DNA from: an uncultured Sphingomonas sp.
Lineage (GTDB): Bacteria; Pseudomonadota; Alphaproteobacteria; Sphingomonadales; Sphingomonadaceae
Reading direction: 5' to 3'
Assembly (NCBI GenBank): GCA_913776255.1
Contig: CAJYLV010000005.1
Coordinates: 1-51,291 of the forward strand
DNA: 51,291 nucleotides
How positions within the stretch are numbered: position 1 is the first letter of the stretch; each line of letters starts with the position of its first letter. This document shows, one piece after another, positions 1 to 9,888 of the stretch. The notes beneath the pieces are model-generated. The model ran no database searches, was not told the DNA's origin, and was given only the letters and a program-made list of their open reading frames with translations. The position numbers were made by a program, and so were the translations under genes.

Positions 1-41
1 ATTCCGGTTTCCCGCGTCGCATAGGGACGCGAGAACGGGAA

Positions 42-287
42 TTACATGCCGTTGTGCTCGGCTGCGTTCTCGATCGCGTCCGAAGCGTCTTCGGCGTTTT
101 CCGAAGCGTTCATCAGGTCGGCCGCAACGGCTTCGTTCGAGGTGTTTTCAGCCTGGGCTTCCAGGTTGTCGGCCAGCATTTCCAGGTTGTCCGAAGCTGC
201 GTCGGCAGCGTTGTCGGTCGGGGTGTTCTTGCAGGCGGCGACCGAGAGGAGGCCGGCGGCGGCGGCGACGAGCATGATCTTCTTCAT
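42..287 (-). CDS. small acidic lipoprotein, function unknown
   Basis: 81-residue predicted exported protein. The N-terminus (MKK, then a hydrophobic stretch) ends in VAAC with Cys19, a usable lipobox, so a lipid-anchored periplasmic protein is likely. The mature part is acidic and rich in Ala, Asn, Asp and Glu, with repeated DNLE-like and NAxE-like units that could form a helix. I recognise no domain. I chose the ATG at 287 because GGGAG lies 8 bases upstream; a longer frame to 416 would bury the signal peptide. Similar small entericidin-like or Asn-rich lipoproteins are common in sphingomonads, but the name here is only descriptive. Confidence 0.75.
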   Translation of the reverse strand: MKKIMLVAAAAGLLSVAACKNTPTDNAADAASDNLEMLADNLEAQAENTSNEAVAADLMNASENAEDASDAIENAAEHNGM

Positions 288-719
288 TCGGGTTACTCCC
301 AGAAAATTCCATTTCGCGAATATCCCGGCGTCACCGCCGTCGCGAGATTGCCGCAATAGCGCCTTGTGCAGCGCCGTCAATGTCCAATTGTGGCAGGAAT
401 GCGGCTTTGCGACCAATGGTGGAGCGTGGCTGGTCCGCGACGAACCGCAAAAATGGCCGGATTCAGTGTCGAAAAGGTCGCGTTACGCTACGTCATGCTG
501 CATGTGCGAATTATGTCGCGGCGACCGGCGATCGATCCATTCGGCAGCCCGTCGATGATCGTGTCGCGGCGTCTGCGGGCACGGGGCGGGGCGTTCCGAA
601 TCGGCTGGGGACGCTGCCGTTCGGTTCACGGTACCCGCGTTGCCAATTCGCCGGCCCAACGCTACATCGCGCCGTAAGCATTCATACCACCCCAGATATT
701 CGAAACGGAGCCTTCGGCA
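288..719. other. 432-bp intergenic region between divergent genes
   Basis: Non-coding stretch between the lipoprotein gene (leftward) and ettA (rightward), so it must hold both promoters. Open frames here have no recognisable protein content. I see no tRNA, hairpin or repeat that I can defend. A GGAG about 10 bases before position 720 is the likely ettA ribosome binding site. Confidence 0.5.
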
Positions 720-2399
<1,680 letters not shown>

Positions 2400-2465
2400 C
2401 CGGGGCAGGGCGGGGCGCGGGGGCGCTCCGTCCGGCTTGCTTGCGCCCATGGTCATGATGGTGGG

Positions 2466-2486
2466 GCTCCGGACGTGAGCCGGAGC
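2466..2486 (+). terminator. candidate terminator hairpin after ettA
   Basis: Perfect 7-bp stem GCTCCGG / CCGGAGC with a 7-base loop, followed by AGTTT, 67 bases past the ettA stop. The U-tract is weak, so it may be only a 3'-end hairpin. Confidence 0.4.
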
Positions 2487-2522
2487 AGTTTCCGCTTCTC
2501 GCCGGGTTGGCGAACAACCGCC

Positions 2523-3080
2523 CTAAAGGTCAGTCGTCGCCACGGTCAGCCAGGGTAAAGTCGAGGCGGTAAGGACGTCGCCGAACCGCACGACGCGCCG
2601 TTCGGCATAGTCCTCACCCGACGGTTGCCATAGCTGGTGGATAACGCCGCCCTTGACGTCGACGGCCCAATATTCGGCGATCCCGGCACGGGCGTAAAGC
2701 GCCCGTTTCAGCGTCAGATCGCTAGCAAGCGTGCTATCGGCGACCTCGATTACCAGACGGACCTTCTCACCCGGCAACATACCGTCGCCATGCTTGGCTG
2801 CCACCACAAGGTCTGGCTCGGGCATCGTGTCGTCGAACAGTTTGACCGACGGCGCGATCAGCAGCATCAGCCCGGGATCGCGCCGCAAGGCGTGCCCGAT
2901 CGCCAACGCAAATGCGGCCTGTATCCGGGCATGCGGCGTGTACGCCGGACTCATGATCCAGATGTCCCCCTCGATCAATTCGGTCCGTCGATCGCCGAAC
3001 GTTCCGTCCGCTGCCAATCGAAGATAGTCCTCGACCGTCAGTCGGTATTTCCCGGGGCGGAGGCGTTCCTGCACCGTCAT
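2523..3080 (-). CDS. Uma2 family (DUF820) restriction-endonuclease-fold protein
   Basis: 185-residue protein of the Uma2/DUF820 family, a PD-(D/E)XK nuclease fold of uncertain cellular role that is abundant in cyanobacteria and also found in proteobacteria. Catalytic-type residues are visible: Glu in ELIEGDIW, Asp in MPEPDLVV and Glu in LVIEVADST, followed by a Lys (LKRALYARAGIAEYW, the usual Y-A-x-x-G-I-x-E-Y-W block). It begins with ATG at 3080 but has no clear Shine-Dalgarno sequence. It lies 42 bases after the M28 peptidase stop on the same strand, so it may be the last gene of the slt-greB-NYN-M28 run. Confidence 0.85.
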   Translation of the reverse strand: MTVQERLRPGKYRLTVEDYLRLAADGTFGDRRTELIEGDIWIMSPAYTPHARIQAAFALAIGHALRRDPGLMLLIAPSVKLFDDTMPEPDLVVAAKHGDGMLPGEKVRLVIEVADSTLASDLTLKRALYARAGIAEYWAVDVKGGVIHQLWQPSGEDYAERRVVRFGDVLTASTLPWLTVATTDL

Positions 3081-3122
3081 CGTGGGTAGATTATCATTGA
3101 ATCGTCTTGCGACAAGCCGCGG

Positions 3123-4754
3123 CTACTTCCGCTCCCCCGCGCTCTTGTCGCGCAGCGCGATAAACTCGCTGCCCGCGCTCCACGTCGGCCACACGCCCGC
3201 CTTCGACAGCCGCGCCCCCATCGCGTGGAACAGGTCGACGTCCGCCGCCGCGCCGTCCAGCTTCCACCCGGCATCCCAGGCGTCACAGGTCTTGTGGTAG
3301 CAGGCCATGTACTCGTCGAGCCACTTCTGCCCGCCCGCGCGTCCACCGTCGCGCAGGTCCGCCGCGCCGCCCAGCGCCATCAGCAGCAGCGACGGCACCC
3401 CGCGCCGCACCACCGAAAAGTGATCGGCGCGGTAGAAGAGCCCGCGCTCGCTGAACGTCTCCGGCGTCACCACGCGCCCCTGCGCACGTGTCGCGTCCGC
3501 CAGCAGCCCGTCGAGCGACGATTGCCCCTGACCGACCAGCACCACGTCCTTCGCGGGGCCGGCGGTCTGGAGGATGTCGAGCGTAAGGTTCGCGGCGGTC
3601 TTCGCCAGCGGGTAAACCGGATGCGCGGCATAATGTTCGGAGCCGAGCAGCCCGCGCTCCTCGCCGGTCCACAGCGCGAACAGCAGCGTCCGCTCCGGCG
3701 CGGGCGCCGCCTTGAACAGCCGCGCCAGTTCGACCACGCCCGCCGTTCCCAGCGCATCGTCGTTTGCGCCGGGGCGCAGCGTCTTGCCCGCGGCATCCGC
3801 CGGGCCTTCGCCATAGGCGTCCCAATGCGCCGCGAACATCACGATCTCGTCGGGGCGCTTCGTGCCGGGGATCTTCGCGAGCACATTGGCGCTCTCGATC
3901 CGCTCGACCGCGACGCGCGCCGCCGCCGAGAAGCGCGGCGTCATCGCCACCGGGCGGAACCCCTTTGAGCGCGCCGCCACGCGCAGTCTGGCGAGATCGA
4001 GCCCGGCGTCGGCGAACAGCCGATTGGCCACGTCATGGTCGATCCAGCCCTGCAACGGAACGCGGCGGTCGTCCGCCGCGCGGACGATGTCATAATTTTC
4101 GCCGTTCGAGGCGTTGACCGTCGACCACGGATAGCCAGCCCCGCCGGTATCATGGACGATCAGCGCCGCCGCCGCCCCGCGCCGCGCGGCTTCCTCGAAC
4201 TTGTAGGTCCAGCGCCCGTAATAGGTCATGCGGCGGTCGCCGAACTTGCCCTTGGCGTCGTCGCCGGCCTGCGCCTCGAAATCGGGATCGTTGACGAGGA
4301 AGACCAAGGTCTTGCCGCGCAGGTCGATGCCCTTGAAATCGTCCCAGCCCGCCTCGGGCGCCGACACGCCATAGCCGACGAACACCATCGGCGAGTCCTT
4401 GATCGCGATCGTGGCGGCATCGCGCACCGTCGTAACCGCAATCTCCTTGCCCTGCATCAGCGTCGTCGTCCCGATCGTCATCCGGGCATCGGGCGCGACG
4501 CGGGTGTGGATCAGCGGCACCTTCTGCAGCCATTGTCCGTCCGGACCGCCCGGCTCCAGTCCCAGCGCCGTGAAGCGTGCCACCAGCCAGTCGAGCGTCT
4601 TCGTCTCACCCGGCGTCCCCGGCGCGCGTCCGCCGAATTCGGGCGAGGCGAGCACGCGCACGTCGTCGGACAGCCGCTGCGGCGCGGCGTCCTCGGCCAG
4701 CGCCGGCGTGGCGATCGTCGCGGCCAGCGCCAGCGCAAGAGAAAGCCGCATCAT
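3123..4754 (-). CDS. M28 family zinc metallopeptidase (secreted)
   Basis: 543-residue exported aminopeptidase-like enzyme. The signal peptide spans about residues 1-22 (ending ATPALAED). Co-catalytic zinc ligands of the M28 fold are visible: His/Asp in FAAHWDAYGEGP, Asp in GANDDALGTAG, the Glu pair in WTGEERGLLGSEH and His in YRADHFSV. Residues about 130-260 look like an inserted PA domain. Substrate is unknown; periplasmic peptide turnover is likely. I chose ATG 4754 (or the adjacent ATG 4751) because GGAAGGA lies just upstream; a TTG at 4766 would overlap that site. Its start shares one base with the stop of the upstream NYN gene (TGATG), indicating translational coupling. Confidence 0.9.
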   Translation of the reverse strand: MMRLSLALALAATIATPALAEDAAPQRLSDDVRVLASPEFGGRAPGTPGETKTLDWLVARFTALGLEPGGPDGQWLQKVPLIHTRVAPDARMTIGTTTLMQGKEIAVTTVRDAATIAIKDSPMVFVGYGVSAPEAGWDDFKGIDLRGKTLVFLVNDPDFEAQAGDDAKGKFGDRRMTYYGRWTYKFEEAARRGAAAALIVHDTGGAGYPWSTVNASNGENYDIVRAADDRRVPLQGWIDHDVANRLFADAGLDLARLRVAARSKGFRPVAMTPRFSAAARVAVERIESANVLAKIPGTKRPDEIVMFAAHWDAYGEGPADAAGKTLRPGANDDALGTAGVVELARLFKAAPAPERTLLFALWTGEERGLLGSEHYAAHPVYPLAKTAANLTLDILQTAGPAKDVVLVGQGQSSLDGLLADATRAQGRVVTPETFSERGLFYRADHFSVVRRGVPSLLLMALGGAADLRDGGRAGGQKWLDEYMACYHKTCDAWDAGWKLDGAAADVDLFHAMGARLSKAGVWPTWSAGSEFIALRDKSAGERK

Positions 4755-5605
4755 CAATCCTTCCAACGAACCAGTACGTGATTGTCGCGACGGTCGACAT
4801 CGATCGACCCGATCGCATCCACCAGATCGGACAGCCGCTTGTAGCCATAATTGCGCACGTCGAAGCTCGACCGGTTCGCCGCGCGCTGCCCCAGCGCCGA
4901 CAGCCGCACGAAGCCCTTGGCATCGGGCTTGAGCGAATCATAGGCGTCATGAAGCAGTTGCAGCAATTCGGGATCGTCCGCGGGTCGTGTCGCCGCCGGG
5001 GCGGGGGCCGGGGGCGGTGCACTCGCCGGCACGCCGATCGGCGGCGGCACCGACTCGCCGATCGGCACTTCGACGCGCCGCGCGCGCTTCGGCTTGGTCG
5101 TCTCCATCAACGCATTGACGTCGATGAAGCGCGTACAGGCGTTGCGGAAGCCCGCCGGCGTGTTGCTGTTGCCGAAGCCGTAGACGTCAAGCCCGTCCTG
5201 CCGGATGCGGGTGGCGAGCGGCATGAAGTCGCTGTCCGACGACATGATCCCGAACGCGTCGACGCGCCCGCGGTGGAGCAGGTCCATGGCGTCGATCGTC
5301 ATCTTCATGTCGGTGGCGTTCTTGCCGCGCGTCAGGTCGAACTGCTGCTGCGGTTCGATGCCGTGCTTGACGCTCATGTCGCGCCAGCCCTTCAGCCCTT
5401 CCTTGGACCAATTGCCGTAGACGCGCCGCACGTTGACGCGCCCGAACTCGGCGAGCGCGGTCAGCACGGGGTCGAGCGCCTGCCACGACGCATTGTCGGC
5501 GTCGATCAGCAGCGCGATGTTTCGATTGGGATTGTCGTCGGCAGCCATCTCCGCTGCATCGGCTGCGGGAGCGGCCGGGTCAATGTTGTCGTGATCCTCC
5601 TCCAC
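4754..5605 (-). CDS. NYN-domain ribonuclease-like protein with C-terminal LOTUS (OST-HTH) domain
   Basis: About 283 residues. The N-terminal half is a LabA/DUF88-type NYN domain (PIN-like fold) with acidic positions in LLIDADNAS, KMTIDAMDLL and IMSSDSDFMPLATRI. This is followed by a Pro/Ala-rich linker (about 180-205) and a C-terminal OST-HTH/LOTUS domain from DPELLQLL to the end. The family links predicted RNase activity to RNA binding; the target is unknown. The start is uncertain: the first in-frame start is GTG at 5605, only three bases from a perfect dispersed palindrome, so no ribosome site is visible before it, while GGAGGAGG lies just inside the frame. A start at the in-frame ATG about 20 codons later is possible. 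Confidence 0.85.
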   Translation of the reverse strand: MEEDHDNIDPAAPAADAAEMAADDNPNRNIALLIDADNASWQALDPVLTALAEFGRVNVRRVYGNWSKEGLKGWRDMSVKHGIEPQQQFDLTRGKNATDMKMTIDAMDLLHRGRVDAFGIMSSDSDFMPLATRIRQDGLDVYGFGNSNTPAGFRNACTRFIDVNALMETTKPKRARRVEVPIGESVPPPIGVPASAPPPAPAPAATRPADDPELLQLLHDAYDSLKPDAKGFVRLSALGQRAANRSSFDVRNYGYKRLSDLVDAIGSIDVDRRDNHVLVRWKD

Positions 5606-5607
5606 GT

Positions 5608-5702
5608 CGTCATTCCCGCGCAGGCGGGAATCCAGACGCGCGGGTCCGTCGATCGAGCCGGAAGGTCAGAGGTTCTGGATTCCCGCCTGCGCGGGAATGA
5701 CG
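5608..5702. repeat. perfect 29-bp inverted repeat (dispersed palindrome, TTCCCGCG type)
   Basis: Arms 5608-5636 and 5674-5702 are exact reverse complements, starting CGTCATTCCCGCG, separated by 37 bases. The element fills most of the gap between greB (stop at 5729) and the NYN gene (start near 5605). It resembles the REP-like elements common in sphingomonads and other proteobacteria. In the transcript it would form a strong hairpin that could terminate or stabilise mRNA. Confidence 0.85.
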
Positions 5703-5728
5703 GATCTTTGTCGGCGGGCGCAGCGACG

Positions 5729-6223
5729 TCACCCTCCTTCCGGCTCGGGATAGCCGATCGCGACGATCTCATACTCCCGCTCGCCCGCCGGCAGCATGAC
5801 GCGCCGCAGATCGCCGACCGCCGCGCCGCGCAGGGCCCTCGCGAGCGGCGCGTTCCAGCCGACGCGACCGGCGCCCGCCTCGGCTTCGTCGTCGCCGACC
5901 AGCGTCAGCACGCGCTGGTTGTCGTCCTCGTCGGCGATCGTCACCGTCGCGCCGAACCACACGCGCGTGCGGTCCTGCTGCTGCGCGGGATCGACGACCC
6001 TGGCGGCCTTCATCCGCTTCGACAGCCAGCCGAGCCGCCGGTCGATCTCGCGCAGCTTCTTGCGGCCGTAGATATAGTCGCCGTTCTCGGAGCGGTCGCC
6101 ATTGCCCGCCGCCCAGCTGATCGTCTCGACCAGTGCCGGGCGTTCGGTGGCGAAGAGCTGCTCGTACTCTGCGCGCAGCTTCGCATAGCCGGCCGGCGTC
6201 ATGTAATTGGGACGCTCGGTCAT
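5729..6223 (-). CDS. greB: transcription elongation factor GreB-like
   Basis: 164-residue Gre factor. It binds the RNA polymerase secondary channel and stimulates cleavage of backtracked transcripts. The N-terminal coiled coil carries the acidic-tip region DRSENGDYIYGRKK and the GreB-type LREIDRRLGWL; the C-terminal FKBP-like domain includes VWFGATVTI and residues about 85-160. I chose ATG 6223: it overlaps the slt stop by four bases (ATGA) and gives the usual GreB length. It is followed by a palindrome that may reduce read-through to the NYN gene. Confidence 0.92.
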   Translation of the reverse strand: MTERPNYMTPAGYAKLRAEYEQLFATERPALVETISWAAGNGDRSENGDYIYGRKKLREIDRRLGWLSKRMKAARVVDPAQQQDRTRVWFGATVTIADEDDNQRVLTLVGDDEAEAGAGRVGWNAPLARALRGAAVGDLRRVMLPAGEREYEIVAIGYPEPEGG

Positions 6224-8196
6224 CCGCCGCGCGACCGCCCGAGATACCAGCTGAGGTTGTTCGGTCCGCGGCTCTTCGCCCGCGCCGGGTTCATCAGGTC
6301 GTAAACGACCGCATTCTCCAGCACCCGCTGGACGTAGTTGCGCGTCTCGCCGAACGGGATCGCCTCGACCCAGTCGACCGCATCGACCGCGCCGGTACGC
6401 GGGTCGCCGTTGGCGCGCAGCCATTTGTTCACGTTCCCCGGCCCGGCGTTATAGGCGGCGATCGCCAGCGGATAGCTGCCATAAAGCGCAAAGATCCGCT
6501 GGAAATAGCTCGAACCGAGCTGGATGTTGTAATTGGTGTCGCTGGTCAGCCGCAGCGGATCATACCCGAGCCCGAGCTTGCCGGCCTGTTCGCGCGCGGT
6601 GCCGGGCATCAGCTGCATCAGCCCGCTCGCCCCGACCGGGCTGCGCGCCATGCGGTCGAACTGGCTCTCCTGCCGCGCGACCGCGTGGATCATCGGCCAT
6701 TCCGCCTCATAGCCGCTCGGCACCGCGACGGTCGGGAAGCCGTTGGCGCTATATTCGGTCAGCCCGTTCTGCATCGCGCTGCGCCCGAGCAGCACGCCGA
6801 GATCGGGGCGGCCGAGCGCGCGCGACAATTCGTCGGCCAGATAATGGTCGGTGTCGCTGGTCGCGTCGGCGGCGATCTGCTTCACGAACGCGGTCTGGTC
6901 CTGATATTGCCCGGCCTGTCCGAGGAACTGCGCCGCGCGCACCACCTCGCGCCCGTAGAAAGCCGAGCGTGCGGTCGCGGCGATCACCGGCGTCGGCGGG
7001 GCCGGGGGTGCGGTGAGCGGGCGGCGGAGATGCTCGATCGCCAATTGCCCGTAATATTGGTCGCGATAGCCGGCGGTGCGCTCGAACAAGGCGTTGGCGT
7101 CGGGCTGGCGCGCCTGCTCGGCGGTGCGCGCCGCCCAGTACAGCCCCTTGGCGCGCGTCTGCGGCGACTGGCTGCCGAGCCCGTAGCGCTCGAACATCGC
7201 GCGCGCGTCTGCCGGCCGCCCGAGCTTGAGCGCCGCCTGACCCGCCAGCCACGCCAGCGAGGTATAATCGTCGCGCTCGCCATAGGGCTTGGTCGAGACG
7301 TCGGTGCCGGCGGGATAGGCGTCGTCGATCTGCCGCGCGATGTCATAGGCGGTCTGCCACTGGCCGTCCGCCGCCGCCGCGCGCGCATTGACCAGCAGCG
7401 CCTCGTAGAATTTCTCGACATTGCCCGGCCGCGTCATGCCGGTGCGGGTGCGCGCCAGCCAGCCGCGCGCGCTGGGGCTCGCCCCCGAATTGCGCAGCCA
7501 CATCGCCTTGTCGGCGATGTAGCCGGCATCGCTGGCGCCGATCGCATCATAGCTGGCGGCGAGCGCCGAGGCGTTCTCGGCATTGCTGCGGAACGCCAGC
7601 CGTGCGGTGAACAACGGACGCGCGGCCGCGCTGGTATAAGCGAGCATCCGCTGCGCGCTGCTCGTCGCGCCCTGCCACAGCAACGCGTCGGTGCGCGCGT
7701 CATGGTCGGCGGGAGACAGCGCGCTGGCGAACTGCGTCAGCACGGTCGATTCGTCCTGCGGTGACAAGGCGCCGAGCCGCCAGCCGGTGCGCGCTGCTTC
7801 CTGTGCGTCCACCGTCGCGCCGGTCGCCTGATAGGCGCGCGCACAGGCGATCCAGCCCGCCGCGGTCAACGGCTTCCAGCGGCGGCAGAACGCCGCGACG
7901 CTGGTCACCGGCGTGTTCGGGTCGGTCGCCGCCTTGCGCTCCAGCGTGCGCCGGAACCCGGCCTCGCCCGGCCAGCCGGGGTGGGCGCTGATGAACGAGA
8001 AATAGCTGTCGAACGGCAGCGCGTCGGTCTGTTGCAGCGCTTTCCACTGCGCGACCGGCTGTGCCATGCCGGGCAGCGGGGCTGTCGCGACCGGGGCCTG
8101 CACCGGCTGGATCGCGGGCACCGCGCCATATTGCCCGGCGACCACCGCCAGGGTTCCTGCTGCTGCAACGAAAAGGATCAACGCACCCGCCTTCAC
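6220..8196 (-). CDS. slt: soluble lytic murein transglycosylase (Slt70-like)
   Basis: 658-residue periplasmic enzyme that cleaves peptidoglycan glycan strands to 1,6-anhydro products. A signal or anchor segment spans residues 1-20. A long alpha-helical superhelical region (about 60-480) is followed by the GEWL-like catalytic domain: Glu in ARQESQFD, then SPVGASGLMQLMPGTA and AYNAGPGNVNKW. The start is GTG at 8196 with no clear Shine-Dalgarno sequence. Codons 1-2 lie inside a 124-bp segment that is repeated 2650 bp away upstream of dapA. In that second copy the corresponding start codon reads ACG. greB overlaps its 3' end, so the two are probably co-transcribed. Confidence 0.93.
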   Translation of the reverse strand: MKAGALILFVAAAGTLAVVAGQYGAVPAIQPVQAPVATAPLPGMAQPVAQWKALQQTDALPFDSYFSFISAHPGWPGEAGFRRTLERKAATDPNTPVTSVAAFCRRWKPLTAAGWIACARAYQATGATVDAQEAARTGWRLGALSPQDESTVLTQFASALSPADHDARTDALLWQGATSSAQRMLAYTSAAARPLFTARLAFRSNAENASALAASYDAIGASDAGYIADKAMWLRNSGASPSARGWLARTRTGMTRPGNVEKFYEALLVNARAAAADGQWQTAYDIARQIDDAYPAGTDVSTKPYGERDDYTSLAWLAGQAALKLGRPADARAMFERYGLGSQSPQTRAKGLYWAARTAEQARQPDANALFERTAGYRDQYYGQLAIEHLRRPLTAPPAPPTPVIAATARSAFYGREVVRAAQFLGQAGQYQDQTAFVKQIAADATSDTDHYLADELSRALGRPDLGVLLGRSAMQNGLTEYSANGFPTVAVPSGYEAEWPMIHAVARQESQFDRMARSPVGASGLMQLMPGTAREQAGKLGLGYDPLRLTSDTNYNIQLGSSYFQRIFALYGSYPLAIAAYNAGPGNVNKWLRANGDPRTGAVDAVDWVEAIPFGETRNYVQRVLENAVVYDLMNPARAKSRGPNNLSWYLGRSRGG

Positions 8197-8314
8197 TGTT
8201 TTTGACCGACGCCCGTGGTGGACAGCATAGCAGCCCTAGCCGTATCTGCGCTGAACGGCGTCCCCCAAACGCGTGTCAGGAGCAAATTCGTCACATATTC
8301 TCAGGTTCCATCCC
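8191..8314. repeat. left copy of 124-bp direct repeat (slt-dapA divergent promoter segment)
   Basis: Matches 10841-10964 at 118 of 124 positions with no gaps. It covers slt codons 1-2, the intergenic region, the dapA ribosome site AGGAG (8278-8282) and what would be the first codons of dapA. The dapA start is ATA here (8295-8297) instead of ATG, and the dapA-like sequence diverges after 8314. This copy supplies the slt promoter. Confidence 0.93.
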
Positions 8315-8551
8315 GGCAACTTTCCGGCGTCGCGTGTATCTGCCAGAGCATGAGATTTCGGCGACCGGCTGGCCTTGCTCCAAACTGCGAAATGCACGAA
8401 GCGCCGCTTCATTCATTGAATTACCTGAGAATCTGTAGAGCTTGATATCCGGATTCCGTAATCAGCAATGGCAGCGGTTCCTGGCACGCCATGACCAGTC
8501 GACGTCTCGGTCACCTGTGCCGGACTTATTCTGCCATAGGCTACCAGCCTA

Positions 8552-9625
8552 TCAACCATACTCAAAAATGACTGCGATGCCGTCGGCACCGGGGCCGCCA
8601 GGGAACCCGGATTGTCCAGCGATGGCTGATGCTCCGCCGCCGCCGGCCCCGGGCGCTGTGCCAGGGAGCCCCGCGCTCCCACCGCCGCCTTTCCCGCCAC
8701 CACCAAACAGCGATGCTCCGCCGTCGCCGGCGTCGACTATCGTCAGTGCTAGCGCCAAACCCGCCGTGCCACTGGCGCCGCAAGCTCCAAAGATGCTTGC
8801 TCCCGTCGGTGCAGCCGATGGTCCTCCTCAATCCCAAAGGAGCGGAGGTGGGTAGGGGGCACTTCCATTGCCTGCTGTTCCACCCGGCGCCAATATAAGG
8901 TCCCCAAATCGCGTGGTGCCTCCGGCGTTTCCGGATAAGCCGTTGGACGAACTCGATGCGCCGCCCTTTCCAACTTCGATCTCCACGCCATTGAAGCCCG
9001 CGTCTAATACTGCCTCGGCATACGATCCTGCTCCGCCTCCGCTTGCACAAGAGACTTCGCTTCCGGATGTTGCTGAGCAATTGCCACCGCTGCCGCCACC
9101 CCCGACCAATCGGACATATATACGCTTGGTGCCCGAGGTGGGGAGATAAGTTGCGCTTCGGGTGAATGACTGCACGCCGATCAAACCTCCGCCCGCCGAC
9201 GCGATGAAACATCTTTCGTCAGTGATATGTAAATCATCGATGGCTAACTGACCGACTCTACGCAGAATCTGTGCAACAGGTATCCATCCACTCGGTATAT
9301 CGGGTGGGGAAGGATTTGCGGCTTCTATGCCCACTAAGATTGTCAATCTACCAGTCTTGATGTTTACGACTGCTCTGTCAACACGCGATAGAGTTTTTGG
9401 AGGTGGAATGGGATCACTTAGCTGGCATGGTACTTCCAGTAATAAGCCGTCGCTGAAAAAAGACCCTGCATCAATCTCGATCCTGGTTGAGGGAGGGCGG
9501 GTTTGATGAGGCGCGAATGCGGCGACGACGCGGGACATTACATCAATGTTTCCAGCGATGGTTGGCAGTGCACCGCCGCTGGTGACGTCAGAAAAGGTGG
9601 CTTGCCCAAAGGTGTGCACGCTCAT
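8552..9625 (-). pseudogene. phage tail-fibre-like glycine-rich protein, interrupted by in-frame TGA
   Basis: Starts at ATG 9625 with GGAG six bases upstream. The first 265 residues include a phage-type baseplate or fibre region (RVDRAVVNIKTGRL, ITDERCFIASAGGGLIGVQ) and then the glycine-rich fibre tip (FTRSATYLPTSGTKRIYVR, LVGGGGSGG). TGA at 8830-8828 interrupts it. The same frame continues without a shift for about 90 codons of Gly/Ala-rich sequence ending PGADGIAVIFEYG at 8552, which is the normal C-terminus of such fibres. Intact length would be about 357 residues. It is either a recent nonsense mutation or a read-through protein. The segment just before the stop (APYPPPLLWD) fits the pattern poorly, so paired frameshifts are also possible. 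Confidence 0.75.
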
Positions 9626-9888
9626 ACTGCTCTCCTTCTTAGAGGCTATCTCCCATTCATTATAGTAAAACCTTTATACCTATTTTGCTGGGCGCCACTT
9701 TGACGCATAGATTAGCGGAATGTAGTGGCAGGATACTACAAGAAAAAGATTAATTTTAACGCATTTGTTTCCGCCATGCTTCTCAGTGAATCTGGTGCTT
9801 GCGGCCAGCATTGTAGGTCAGCTTGGCGTAAAATCATCTATAAATATCATGGCGACGGTCTGTGTCGTCGGCTGAAGGAAGCCGCAGC

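Noticed and set aside
8442..8855. Proline-rich plus-strand frame opposite the glycine-rich fibre gene
   Set aside because: Pro codons are simply the complement of Gly codons on the real strand.
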